From assembly GCA_036971615.1 (NCBI GenBank), contig JAYKKR010000002.1:3038001-3102000 (forward strand): a stretch of DNA of 64,000 nt, in the 5' to 3' direction. Shown one piece after another: positions 1 through 12,272 of the stretch (positions are counted from its first letter, which is position 1; each line of letters begins with the position of its first letter). The DNA is from Amyloporia xantha. Lineage: Eukaryota; Basidiomycota; Agaricomycetes; Polyporales; Adustoporiaceae. Position numbers and translations under genes: made by a program. The notes beneath the pieces were generated by a model. It did not search any database and was not told the DNA's origin. It was given only the letters and a program-made list of their open reading frames with translations.

Positions 1-2737
1 CTCGCCCGTAGGATCGGCATCTGCAGTGAGGATGACGAAATGAATGGTGGGCTTAGGTCCTCCAAATTCCAGAACCTGATCGATGTATGCTCCTCGGCCG
101 ACGTCTTCTCCACCAGGAGAAGGTGTTGAACCGTCGAAGTTGATTCTCAGCGCGATCATACTATCTCTACGGTTGTTGGCCACCCACAGAGTCTGGATCC
201 TGGAGTCGTAGCTGACATGACCGAACATGTCAGGATCTTCCTGCACACCATTCACGAATTTGACGGTTGACAAGACCTGTCTCCCCATCACCGACAGAAG
301 CTGGAAGATGGTGCCGTTCTTGCGACCGATGACAACTCCACCTTCCAAGAACGTCAACGAAGACGGCACTTCATCACCACGGATCTTGTGGGACCAGAAA
401 GGCAGCTTGTCGTTGATGTTCCACATCGTCAGAGTAGAGTCTTCTGATATCGAAGCAAGTGCAAAGCGGGGGACATCAAAGTCGATAGCGACAATCGGCT
501 GAACAACGAAGGTCAAGTCATATTACCAGGAACGCAAACTCAACAATACGCACAGATGACACCGAGAATATCTGGCTAATGCGATGCAGTTCCGATTGAG
601 GGATCGGCTCTCCATTGAAAACATGGGCTGCGTCTTCGATGTTGATCAAATAGACGTTATAATATGATGCTACAGCAACTAAGTCTGGTTGCTGCGGATG
701 CCATTTGACAGCGTGGAGAGCGTCACCGTCCGCTGGTTGAACGCAGAGCATAATCTTGCCTCTGCGATAAACATCCATCAACCATGCATAACAGTCCTGA
801 ATATGCTGGATACGTACGGTACGTCGTCGGTGATTATTTCAGGCAACTCCCACACCACAAACCCGCCATCGGACGTGACCCCAGCCAGCCGATTGCCGTG
901 GACAGACATGTCGCTGACCGCAGTTGTGGGTGGAAAAAGAGGTGGCAGCTGCAGCAGCGTACGATCACCGCTGGATCGAGAGATCACACGAACACGACCT
1001 GTAAACGGGGTTTGAGTGATGGCGAGCGGGCGAGATCGAGTAAAAGTACCCTTTGTCATGGCATATGCGACCCAGTGTGTCGCTCCAATTGTCGTACCCG
1101 GCAAGAATGTGGAATCTACCTTAACAAGTGCAATAGCAGTCGTTTTGACAGCATCACGAGGAGCCTGAACGTCGTCGAGAGGCTGAGATACATCGAACAC
1201 GATACCTTGAGGCTGAGAACTGGCACACAAGAAATGATTAATTCAATAGTAAATGTAAGACACAGAAATCTCTACCTTGGGCTGTTGTTCTTGGTCTTGG
1301 ATGTAACAGCTCTGCCTCTGTTCTCCGTGCCAGTACTCCTGAATCCTTGGCCCGGCATCGGCGAGATATCCTTCTCCCTAGAACTGGTGGAACCGAACAT
1401 GCCAGGGCCAACAGGAGAATCGCCCGTACGACGCTGCTGTCGGGGTTGCTGCTGAGGCTTCGGAGGAGATGCGCGAGGAGGCGAAGGAGCGTGGGAGGGT
1501 TGAGGGGGTAACGGTCGAGACGCGCGCATTTGCGCAGGATCCACCTGCGAGGATGTATCCTCACTAGCAGTATAGGGGTCGTAGGGAGCGGTTAAAGGGG
1601 CAGATAATGGTGGTTGTCCCCTCGTAAGCTGCTCCATCAGATTCTCGACGGATTTGCGTTTGGGATCAATGGACAAAGTGGGCCAACTGAGCTCTTCGGA
1701 GTTGCCTGGAGCGTTGCTTTGTTGAGCGGGAGGGGGCTTCCTCTTCGCCCCTCCAGCTGACGTGGTTGCCAACGCGTCGAAGGGCGAGACAAATTCGAAG
1801 AGCGATTTGCGTGCAGGCGAGGGAGCTCGTTGCTGAGACACAGGAGGATTCAGCGTATCGGGGGTCTCTCTGGGAGTATCATGAGAAGGATAAGAGTTTT
1901 CAGCGGCAAAAGATTCATTGGGATCAGAGTGCGATGTCGTCTCAGGACCAGATTGCGCGTAGGTTGGCTGGGATCCAAGAGAAGGGGGTGGGAGGGGAGG
2001 ATATTGGGGTTCTGGATAGCTGAACTTCGGTGCACTATTCATCATGGCCGATGAACAAACGAAGTTGGGTCAGATTCCACAGATAAACCGCCACGGCATC
2101 GAAACAATGAGGCTAAGCCATCGCATAATGCCCAGTAGATAACATGTGGCCACTGATCGCGTCGCACCTGAATATCGACAGGGCTTGTATCGGACTAAGA
2201 AAGAGACACTCACCCTGACATCAATTGCTCCAGGAGCAGCTTGCCCTGCGTCTCGCTGCTGGATCCTGTGTTCCGCGGAGCAGATCCTGGAGGTGTAGGA
2301 ATCTGCTGAGGCGGAACCGGCCCGCCAATAGGTACTTGTGCGTTAGGTGTAGGACCCGCAGCGCCGAGTAGAGACAAAAGTGCATTTTGCCTCTCCACTG
2401 AGGGGTTGCTCGGACCCGACATAGACGAAGAAATAGAACCAGCATTCACAGAAGCTGGTGTAGCGTGCCCCGAGTTGCTCGCCTCTTGGGGGGCAGAATA
2501 GAAATTGGAACCGGTGTTACTGGGCTGCGGACTTACATGCTGAGCAGATGGAGCGTTTAAAGTGTGAAACAAATTATCGAGATGAGTATTGGACGAAGAG
2601 GGGGCTGCATCACGGTGTGAGGGAGCCGGAGAGACATGCGAGTCGTTCATTTGCGACGACGGGAGTTGGAATGACTGCTGAGGCGGGGGTGAAGGGCCTC
2701 GTGAAAAGACATTATCTCTGCCGGTGATAGGATCCAT
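1..2737 (-). CDS. EDC4: EDC4/Ge-1-like mRNA decapping scaffold, WD40 N-terminal part (partial)
   Basis: The start is the Met at 2737 (MDPITGRDNVF...). Exons that keep one frame are 2214-2737, 1276-2034, 814-1219, 554-754 and 1-498; the protein continues past base 1. The first two exons are a low-complexity Pro/Ser/Gln tail containing a short hydrophobic motif (NALLSLLGAAG). WD40-type sequence follows, with VKWHPQQPDLVAVAS, ISEDSTLTMWNIND and DSRIQTLWVANNRRDSMIAL. This order, a disordered N-terminus with a LLSLL-type motif and then a WD40 domain, is what I associate with fungal EDC4/Ge-1 homologues, which scaffold the Dcp1/Dcp2 decapping enzyme in P-bodies. The first intron (2035-2213) is longer than the others and contains in-frame stops, so it was placed to skip them. 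The C-terminal half is outside the window. A generic WD40 protein is the alternative. Confidence 0.72.
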
Positions 2738-5705
2738 TGGAGATCGTGTTGTACAAAACTGAAGAGGCAGAGACTGACGAGGAGGAGAGGGAGAGATCGC
2801 AGTGCCCTTTCGATGTTCACAGTCTTACACCATCCAGTCGCGCCGCCTCATTGAGAACACGAGGAGTTCGGCAAACTCCGACTGTGTGGAAAGATGTCCT
2901 TCCAGCCAAACGCAGCCTGCCTCGCCTTCCAGACCCTGACACCACCATCACCATGAGTCTCCAGCCATGTTCTCCGCGTATCAGTCAGGCAATAACAAGT
3001 GCTATAACGGTGCACGTATAGTACAAATATACTCGCCGTCTCTCCAGTCAAAAATTCTCCATCTCTGTTCAAACAAACCTGTCTCCCACTGGGTTCATTT
3101 TGTGATTGCCATGGCGGTGGCCGCATCCAACATTAATATGAAAGACCGTGTAAAGGACGCGAACAAGATCCGCACAACATGAGGATACTGGCCCTTGTTA
3201 TCGCACAATGACATACGGGTCTCGCCAATCATACACCTCTGCTGACCACTAGGTGATTCGCAGGCTTGCAGAATGTTGAACAAAATAGAATGAGCCCGGT
3301 TAAGTGCCCGTATACACATGCTGGACACGACCGGTACATGAGTATCACACTCCAAAAGCTTAAGGGAAGTGGACTGTACGCACCTCAAATGGCCCGCATG
3401 CAGCCTCTCCAGGTCCACGACGACGCAACGACGCAGCCAACAAGATAGGTGGATGAAATTCGCAAAAAGTTGGGTCAGCTTCAGTTGCCCAGCGGTGCGG
3501 TTCGATGAGATACGGGTACGGAACTGAATCTATGTGATTGCGGTGGTTTGAACAAGCCCCCAAAAATAAATTGGGCAGCTACACCACGAAGCAGATCGAG
3601 ATAAAACGTCGACCCCAACATGCTACGCTGTAAATCTCAGTGCTAGTGGGCTCTCGGTGCTTCTAGCAGAATCCGTCCATCTTTGAACCGATCATGTAGT
3701 CCCGCTGATAGATCCAATCGCTACTTGAGGTAGGTGTAGCAGGTAATGCGATAATCTGGCGCGCATCGGCGCGACGACTGTCTCAAAGGACCCGAGACTT
3801 GATATTCGAGTTGAAAAGGGGGTACGCAGTGAGATGAAGAGGAAGACGGCAGCACGATCTGCGTCAATGCAGCGCGAAAGACATCAATAGATAAATAGAT
3901 AAAAGAGAAATGGATGCTTGAGAATGTCTAGCAAGACGCCCGTGGCAACAGATTTTTCGAAGCAGCTACGCTCAGAAAGTCTACGAGAACCAGAGGCGCA
4001 GGCTCTGATTTTTCCGTGTATCTGGGAATGTGCGTCGTCTATTCGGAAATTGATATACAGACGGAGAATGTAGAAAAGGTGTGTTGCTCACTTTGAAGTG
4101 AAGCATAACCTTCGCGAGTAAGTTGGTCGAAGTACCGTGGAGGGCACTGTGGTGCTTGGGGTAGGTGCACGCCACTGACGATCCAACCTGGAGCATTCAT
4201 GAGGCGACATATCATGCAGGATCGGAAGGAACGGTGTAATCTTTCTCCTTAGCACTGATGCAAGGGCCGAACGCGGCTGGGGAGAGAGGTCTCAAAGAGT
4301 AAAACATCTGAGACAAGGCAGAGAGAATTGCTGGGGGAAATCTGGAATGAGGTTGGTCCCCCTCGGGTACATGGTATCTGGCCTGAGTACTGAATGTCTG
4401 CGAATCCCATCACGGGGTCACCTGAGTCAGACCGCGTAGCTGACTCTTGTCAGATGTGTTTGGGCGGAACGCGGGTCCATACAGTGCCGTAATATCAATA
4501 CCTGTTTGACAGCCAAGCTCCAGTCGTTGGACAAGTATTGCATTTGAGCGTGATCTAGTTCGCGCCAACACAGATACCATGAGACATTTTTGCGGTCTGA
4601 GGCACTTCGTGGATCATTGATTGAGCTATTTTAGCGGCGAAGATGGTTCCGTAAAGCAGAAGCGGGAGTTTGAGCGGCAGGAGGCAACGAACGCCTGTGC
4701 ACAGGCAGCGAAATGGCCGAGAGATTGTGCTGTCGACTTGAATAGAGATAAGATAAGCGAGATCGGTAGCAATAAAGGGAAGCAGCAGACTGATCAGCGC
4801 TGGCACTTAATATTGAAAGGCTACCCGGCATGAGCCCGACTCCAGTGGGAGTGCTGAGAAGCTAGATGGCATAGTGGGGTAGCAGGAAGACACGAGAAAA
4901 TAATTGTTTGGGGTTAGTAAACAAGCGGCCAGTAGGGGGCTTGCATGCAGAGAGGGAACCGGCACCTTCAAATGGTGACGCGAACGCAAAATATTATCAC
5001 AGTTCCTGATAGGCAGATAACCTCCGTAGACTGAAGAAAACGCGCCCATGAGTGACGATGGATTCAGAAAGGCCCGGAAAAATCCACAGACAAACGCTTA
5101 GTTATGCTGTACATATCATGGCCGAAAGGCACTTGACATCGGCGACTTGCCAGGCAAGCGTCTGACATGCCTCCATGACCTAGTCTCGCATCAGAACTCT
5201 AGAGCAAGATGCACCATTTAAATGCCTCACATATTTCCAAAGATGCTTGGTAGGTACCGGAGCATGCGGCAATTTCGCTGCCAATGGGACGCCTGGGGGG
5301 AAGAGGCGATTCGAATTTGCAACGGTCCCCCACAGGATGTGACAGACATGAGAAACATAATCTAAAGAAGGCTCAAAAATATACCATCCTGATAAAGGCA
5401 CTTACGAGAATTGTCTCAAGGCTGGACAAGAACGGGGTTGATGTCCACCTGATACGACTGAAAGCCTGTTTTTGTCTGAAAGAACAATCAAAGAATCGAA
5501 CTAGACCACCGTTATGGCATGCTGTGACATGGTGAAGTCAGGAAATCCCAGTAGAGCCACGCGTCTCCACACGCACAGACCGCTGACAGGAAGAAGCAGC
5601 GACAAATAGGCCATCCGCCAAACAGGAGTTATGTGAAGAAGCGACTTACTGCACTAAGCCAAAATAGGATCGATCGTTTGCAACACACGTGTCGATGGAT
5701 CAGGA
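2738..5705. other. 3 kb intergenic region, no gene recognised
   Basis: This lies between the EDC4 start and the metallothionein promoter. ORFs are short, in conflicting frames and without recognisable motifs or convincing exon-intron structure. No tRNA or repeat was recognised. It presumably holds the promoters of both neighbours, but no specific site can be supported. Confidence 0.4.
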
Positions 5706-5708
5706 GAG

Positions 5709-5716
5709 ATATAAAA
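5709..5716 (+). promoter_or_regulatory. TATA box of the metallothionein gene
   Basis: ATATAAAA lies about 90 bp upstream of the metallothionein ATG and is followed by a pyrimidine-rich CT stretch, a usual context for a highly expressed fungal gene. I did not find a copper-responsive element that I could defend. Confidence 0.6.
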
Positions 5717-5805
5717 GGCCTGCTGAAATTGCTCTGGTCTCCCCAGTCTCAGACAACCATCTCTCAATCGCACTACCAGAACTCCCAATAGCTCACCTTT
5801 TCAGA

Positions 5806-6022
5806 ATGTTCACCGTCAGTTGCCCTCTTCATGGTCGCGTTCATGCACGGTGCTGACTCACGTATAATCTTGCAGACCGTCGACGTCCCCAAGAACGCTG
5901 CCAACTGCGGCCAGGCCTCTTGCAACTGCGGCGAGAGGTCTGTTGTTTCATTTATGCACTATCATCTTTACTCACTTCACCACAATAGCTGCCAGTGCAA
6001 GCCCGAGGAGTGCAAGTGCTAA
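5806..6022 (+). CDS. copper metallothionein, 34 residues, three exons
   Basis: Three exons, 5806-5814, 5876-5937 and 5989-6022, join in frame (105 nt including the stop) to give a 34-residue protein. It starts MFTTVDVPKNAANCGQ and carries seven cysteines as CGQASCNCG, then SCQCKPEECKC. The CxC/CxxxC pattern, small size and lack of aromatics apart from one Phe near the start fit basidiomycete copper metallothioneins, cytosolic thiolate-cluster proteins that buffer Cu(I). Introns are 61 bp (GTCAGT...CAG) and 51 bp (GTCTGT...TAG). The first exon holds only three codons, so simple ORF calling misses the true product. Codon use is C-ending and strongly biased, consistent with high expression. It is tail-to-tail with BET4. 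Confidence 0.88.
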
Positions 6023-6318
6023 GCACTTCGCTTCGTCGACAACTCCTATGCAATTTTCATCCTTTCTTGTTGTACCGGTGTATTCGCGATGGAATCGATG
6101 AGGTGTATCAGGAGGATTGCTGGTTGGTAGTGTTCAAATGTTGCAATGTAAACGTCGGTGTAAATCAAATTGTTTCGCGGATGATTTTCGAGGATGATTA
6201 GTGGATCAAACTGTTGTGAATGGAACTCCGTGAGCCAGATGGTCGTGGTTGCTGACACAAAACGGCTGCAATAATCGTACACCCTTCATACGTAGTACAG
6301 ATGACTTATTGTTCCGGT

Positions 6319-7775
6319 CTACAATGCTAAATTACGGGCTTCTCTTGCTATATGAAGGAATTAGAAGAGTCCGGCCTCTTGAGACGAATAATGACTCACA
6401 TAGATCTTCATATCTCTGCCGCCGGCTCGGGTCCGCGCTTTGTAGACTTCTTAATAGTTCCAAGCACCCTTGAACGGCGGCCTTTCTGTCAGATTCTGCC
6501 AGACGGGACGAGTGGTTCCGTAGAAGAAGCTGTCTGTAGAACACAAGCGATTCCATGCACCCTACAATCACGGTCAATGTTCTTAATATCCGCGAGATGA
6601 ACGGACGCCGCACATTTGCTGTCAGGCTGCTCGCTGAGGAGCTCTTCAATAGAAGCAATTTCTCGACACAAAGCTTCATAGTCATCCCCTGGTGTGATAA
6701 ATGTTAGAACGAACGACTAAGACATCGACTCCTTTCAACGCACCACGTCCTACAAGCCATCGATGGTATATCCACACGCTCTGATCGCCCGGATCTGTGT
6801 ACATTGCATTCTGGACCAATTCGAACTCTGCGATACACAATCAGGAATCCGGGAAGACTCTGCCGTAGGCAACCATCTGCACAACGTACCTTCCTCTCTA
6901 GACTTCTTTGGGTCTAGTTCACCCATATCCCAAAGAGATGTAAGGACCTTGGAACGCTGGTGCCAAGCACTGAAGTTGGAGAAGTTGGCTTCAATCTTTC
7001 GAATGGTATATGTCAACTCCATCTGGTCCGGCCGCCGCACAGGGATACTAGCTAATACATAGCGGCGGTAATTCCAAGCCTGGACTACGATGATCAGGTA
7101 GATTAGAAGTTTACCCAGAGACGATATGCATGGGACTAACAATTTCGAGGGTCTGCGTCGAGCATCCTCTCGACAACAAACAACTCCTTGTTCCAGTTGG
7201 CCTTCCGCCACCCATCAGGATCAGCCTCCGAGGGGCCGTCTGGAACATTCTCAAGGCACCAGCGACGGTGGTTCCAAATCCAATATACTTTCGGGTGTTG
7301 TTTCAAGTGAGTGGTCGTGAGTGAGAGATCATTGGACAAGATATCGTTGATCTCCGAAGGGGAACTAGCAAGTAGCGGTGAGCCATCACACCTCAGTCAA
7401 AAATATAAACTGTCCGTCTCACCTGGCAGGGAATGTGCCGAGAAGAAGTATGTGTCGTCTGTAGTTCCAAACCGTGTAGAACTCCGGATTAATTTGAAGT
7501 ACACGAGTAGTGAGATCAAAAGCGGCTTTGCTCCAATCCTTGCTCTTCTTCTGTAACACCTCTGAGCGAGCAGACTCTGTTTTGCAGCTTATAACATAAC
7601 CTACCTTAGCGAGGACATCGTCAGAAAGAGTCAGATATTCTTTGAGTCTGGCTTGTTCCCGCTGCTTCCTGGCCTCTAGAGCCTCCTTGCTGTAGCGTAC
7701 TCGTTGTACACCATGCTACTCAACTAACTAATGAGCTGTGGCAGATACTGATAATAACGAGGGTACACACACCAT
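6319..7775 (-). CDS. BET4: Rab geranylgeranyltransferase alpha subunit
   Basis: Repeated PFTA-type helices are visible in order: [42 protein letters not shown] and [10 protein letters not shown]. These are diagnostic of the alpha subunit of protein prenyltransferases. The N-terminal HGVQRVRYS and the HxGV-R start are typical of BET4, which with BET2 geranylgeranylates Rab GTPases delivered by REP in the cytosol. The initiator ATG (7773-7775) is the only coding codon of exon 1; a 57 bp intron (7716-7772) separates it from CAT GGT GTA. Further introns split VLAK/VLQKK, SKW/CMES and [13 protein letters not shown], ending at a TAG at 6319-6321. The frame is intact throughout, so I take it as functional. 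Farnesyltransferase alpha is the alternative but fits the N-terminus less well. Confidence 0.85.
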
Positions 7776-7940
7776 ATTGCCACGCAAGACAACTCCCGCA
7801 GTCACGGTGGTCAGTAATAGATATGGGCTGGGCGCCTACGCGCTGTACCAGTACGCGCCGGGCAGAGACGCGTGACTTCATCCTCACCAACTGGCCGTTA
7901 CAGCAGGCTTGGGCGGGACAAACAGCAGCGACCTCTTAAA
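7776..7940. promoter_or_regulatory. 165 bp divergent promoter between BET4 and SYF1
   Basis: The two start codons are only 165 bp apart and point away from each other, so both 5' UTRs and promoters must lie here. The stretch is GC-rich with a repeated GCGCC/TACGCG flavour (7831-7872). No canonical TATA box is seen. Confidence 0.55.
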
Positions 7941-10900
7941 ATGCCCTCCGCTGTCTCGAATACTCCTTCACTGGAGTCCTTGACTTCCATATTTCCTCTT
8001 ACATTTCCTGTACCCGCACCCCCGACACATCCGGACCTATTGTCGACGAAAGACATAGTCCGCGAAGAAGATCTTCTGCGAAACCCTCTATCTTTTCGTC
8101 ACTGGTGGACTGCTATTCAGAATACAAAAGAAACCTCTGCTACTCTCCAAAAAGCTGAGGGTCCTCTGGACTTAGATCCCGAAGTTGCTGCTCTACTTGG
8201 ACCACTTGCATCGCCTGTTGCCCGCAAGTCTCTTCAGCAACAGACATACCTATATGAGGCTGCACTAGTTCAATTTCCTACTTCATTCAAGCTATGGAAG
8301 TCATACTTGCAGACGCGGATGTCCTTTGTGCTGGGGAAACTCGTTGTGAAGAAGAGGGCAGGCGGTAGGAAGAGGCTACCAGAAATGAGAGAGGCATTGG
8401 AAGACGAGCATGAGGATCTAGAGCAGTGGCAAGGCGGTCTGGATGGTGTTGTCGGTTGGGAGGAATGGAAGGCTCTTATTGCGACGTTTGAACGTGCTCT
8501 CATGTGGTTACCCAAAGTATGTTGTGCAATTACAACTAATTTCTTACGTTTTACCTGACGCTGAGGATACAGATGCCTCGAGTGTGGCTCCTGTATACAT
8601 CCATCTTCAACCACCCTTTCTGCCCCCCGCTTATCTCCCATACTCACGCACGACGGACCTATGACCGGGCACTGCGCACACTACCTCCCTCTCTCCATCA
8701 TCGTATATGGGTGCGTTATCTCCTTTGGGCGGAGGGCAAGGGAGGCACGACAACAGTGGCTGTATACCGACGCTACCTATCCGTCGACCCCAGTGTCACT
8801 GAACGCTACACCGCCATTCTCCTCTCAGAAAACAATCCCGATCCCCGACCCTTGGAGGCTGCCAAGTTGCTCTTATCTTTGGCTCGGAAGGCTGCAAGAG
8901 GGGAATACACGAGCCCCGAAGGAAAAAGTCCCTATCAATTGCTAGGCGACTTCCTAGACGTCGTAGAGCAGCATGCGGAGGAGGTGGGTATGGACGTCGA
9001 CGCTACCGTCGAGTCGCATGAGTCGTACGCAAAGGAGGAAGAGGAACAAGCTGTGTCAACAGTACCGACAGAGTCTGCCTCCGTGAAAGGCCAGCTCATC
9101 CGCTTCGCTGGTCCGGCCGTCGCAGTGGACTCCGACGGCAAGACCCTTCCACCGTACGATGAAGACGAGGATACAGCAAGCCCACGGAAGCTCAATATAG
9201 AGCGAATCGTTCACAAAGACGGCCTAGAAGTCTACAAAGACCAAGCAGGTCGACTCTGGACTGGGCTTGCAACGTATTGGATAAAGCGCGGCGAATTTGA
9301 CAGGGCCAAGATGACATTCGAGAATGGGATTGCATCCGTGCTCACGATACGAGATTTCACGCAGATATTCGACGCATACGCAGAATTTTCGGAAAGCCTA
9401 ATAAGCGCCTTGATGGAGAGCCTCGCCAATCCGGATGAGGACGAGGACGAGGAGGATGTCAAGGAAACAGAAGCAGAGCTAGATGCAAAGATGAAGGAGT
9501 TTGAGGAGCTCATGGATCGGCGGCCGTTCTTGGTCAATGATGTGTTAATCAGACGAAATCCGAACGATGTCCAGGAATGGGAGAAAAGGGTGGCACTTTG
9601 GGGTAATGACGACGAAAAGGTTAGCCAGCCGTTTTCGACGTCTGGGCACTCAGATCTGATATGACATGTTGTGCTCAAGGTTGCAGAAACCTACAGTCAA
9701 GCGCTGTCTACTGTCAATCCACGCAAAGCCACGGCCAATTTCCACCGCCTGTTCATCAATTTTGCAAAGTTCTACGAAGAGGGCGGAACCACTGGGGAAG
9801 CAGAGCAAGATCTGGACAGTGCCCGTAAAGTGCTCGAGAAGGCGACGAAAGTCAACTTCAAGTCTGTGGACGAGCTGGCGGAGGCATGGTGTGAATGGGC
9901 AGAAATTGAAATCCGGCATGAGTGAGTGTTTCTGCTCGACAGCTATGCATCTGTACGAGATCTCATCATGAGCGTAGGAATTACGACGAAGCAATTCGTG
10001 TCATGCAGCGCGCTGCGGCCATCCCGAAGAACACTAAAATCAATTATCATGATCACGTCAGTGCTCATTGACTTGTCCCTTTACGGGTCTGACTGAAGAC
10101 CTTCACAGACATTACCAGTCCAAGCTCGACTTTTCAAATCCCTCAAGCTATGGTCCTTCTACGTCGACCTTGAAGAGTCGCTCGGCACTGTCGAATCCGC
10201 AAAAGCTGTCTACGACAAAATCCTGGATTTGCGTATTGCGAATGCCCAGATTATCGTCAACTATGCGGCTTTCCTCGAAGAGAACAAGTATTACGAGGAG
10301 AGCTTCAAGGTAAGAGACAACCATAATTTGTCAACCAGTACCTCGAGACTTATCAAGATACAGGTATACGAACGCGGCACCGAGCTGTTTACTTTTCCCG
10401 TCTCCTTCGAGATCTGGAACATTTATCTGGCAAAGTTTGTCAAACGATATGTAAGTGATGTATGCCGATTCAACCAGCGATGTATCTCAAGTGTACATAG
10501 GGTGACACCAAGGTCGAGCGTGCTCGAGACCTCTTTGAACAGGCTCTGGATAAATGTCCACCGAAGTCGTGCAAACCGGTCTTCCTCATGTATGCCGCGT
10601 ACGAAGAGGAGTTTGGTCTGGCTAAACGCGCCATGTCCGTTTACGACCGAGCAACTCGGGTCGTCGCAGATGAGGACAAGTTTGAGGTATGGATAAGTAG
10701 CTGCTTCTCGATATGATGCTGACCTCTGGATCTTAGCTATTCACAATCTACATTGCAAAAGCGACAGCTAACTACGGCCTCCCTGCTACCCGCCCAATAT
10801 ACGAACGCGCCCTCGAAATCCTCCCTGACAAGCAGACAGCGGAAATGTGTCTTCGATTTGCATCGATGGAGCGCAAGCTTGGCGAAATCGACCGCGCTCG

Positions 10901-11291
10901 CGCAATCTACGCACACGCATCACAGTTTTGCGACCCTCGTGTCAATCCCAAGTTCTGGGCAGAGTGGAATGCGTTCGAGATCGAGACGGGCTCGGAGGAT
11001 ACCTTCCGCGAGATGCTCCGAATCAAGCGCAGTGTACAGGCGCAGTTCAATACCGAGGCATCGTATCTGGCGGCGCAGATGGCGGTGAAGGAGGGACAAG
11101 GGGGTATGGAGGAGGAGGACATTGCCATGCCGGCAGACCCGATGGCTGCAGCTGAGCGACAGGCGGGTGGGGGTATCAAGGGTCCATCGTTTGTGTCTGC
11201 GAAACAAAATCCCATCGTGCAGCCACAAACGGAACAACCTGCAACAGGCAATGCGGACGAGATACATATTTCCGACGACGAGGACATGTAG
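7941..11291 (+). CDS. SYF1: pre-mRNA-splicing factor SYF1, HAT-repeat protein
   Basis: The ATG at 7941 is the first in the frame. Eight exons join without a frame break: 7941-8516, 8573-9619, 9680-9921, 9978-10056, 10109-10309, 10364-10450, 10501-10686 and 10737-11291. They give 990 residues, close to the family's usual length. HAT (half-a-TPR) signatures run throughout, including FRHWWTAI, FKLWKSYL, HRIWVRYLLWAEG, LWTGLATYWIKRGEFD, VYERGTELFTFPVSFEIWN and KFWAEWNAFEIETG. A highly characteristic SYF1 segment is LFKSLKLWSFYVDLEES. The tail is acidic (HISDDEDM). SYF1 is a scaffold of the Prp19/NTC complex in the spliceosome. It shares a divergent promoter with BET4 and ends 42 bp before the convergent neighbour. 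Confidence 0.92.
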
Positions 11292-11333
11292 TTTTTGCTG
11301 TAATCTGTGCTTTGATGTTGTATTTTCTCATAG

Positions 11334-12186
11334 CTATTTTGTGTGGTTCCAGCGGTCGATCTCTGCTTCGCACAGGTCTTCCCATTGTGCATCCCAGCTA
11401 CTATCTTCGAGATCGGGTTGTGCGATCCATTTTGCGATGGCTTCCCGAGATGCCTCGAACGTAACTTGATGACTCCGCAAGATATTCACCAGCTCTGCGT
11501 GCATTTCAAGTGACCGATGATAAGGAATGAGTAGGTGCGGTATGGAAGATACTGTATAGCAGGTACCATTAGACTCCAACGAGTATGAGAGGAACCGGCG
11601 CACCGAATTTCTCCAAAGACCAGGTGGCCCATAGAGGCTCTTGCACCCATTCCCATCCTTTCACTTTGTGCGCTTCGAAGAGGACAGCTTCTAAATTGTC
11701 TATTATCGTGTTCATTTTTTGGAATTGTTTCTTCTGCACGAAACGTCAGGACAGGGACAGCTGAACAGACAAATCGTGATGTACAAGCTTGATTATTACG
11801 ACGTCGAGGTCAGATATACGTTGCTCCATTATGGAGAGTTTGGGTCCCACCACACGATGGGCAGGTTGAGATTTTGATGAGAGAATCATAAGATCATTGC
11901 TGCAATCCTATGTCAAACGCGGTTCTACGCGACGTGTGGTGTAACAGACGCACTCCAAGTCTGTTCTAGTATCGACTAAACTCTTTGCAGCTTTCAGACC
12001 GTCAATGAGAACGATGTCATCCCAAGTTTCACACAGGGCGCGAAGGTCCTGGAAAAGTGTCCGAACTTTTCGGTGATAGGTCGACTCAGAATACCTCGAG
12101 GGCGACGATGGAGTGGTTGGGTGCTTGACTGAAACAGGGGAGGACGTTGGGGTGGACGGTCCTTTGAAAGAGGCGAGACGACTCAT
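11334..12186 (-). CDS. conserved basidiomycete protein of unknown function, 231 aa
   Basis: Four exons (11954-12186, 11785-11899, 11604-11733, 11334-11551) splice in frame from the Met at 12186 to the TAG at 11334-11336, giving 231 residues. The N-terminus is Ser/Thr/Pro-rich (FKGPSTPTSSPVS). Next comes a helical stretch, RTLFQDLRALCETWDDIVLID and LKAAKSLVDTRTDLD. A probable coiled coil follows (GPKLSIMEQRISDLDVVIIK, KKQFQKMNTIIDNLEAVLFE), then a Trp-rich end (WEWVQEPLWATWSLEKF, DAQWEDLCEAEIDRW). Regular exon phases and good coding character argue for a real gene. I do not recognise a named family. A small coiled-coil complex subunit would fit, but that is only inference. A LINE is inserted about 90 bp upstream of its start. 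Confidence 0.62.
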
Positions 12187-12272
12187 GAGCACCGATCTGG
12201 TCGTTGGTCGTCGTTGGCCCAGGGCGATCAAGGCGTTCAGTAGAATTCCCACTTTAGGTAAGTACGCGTGTC

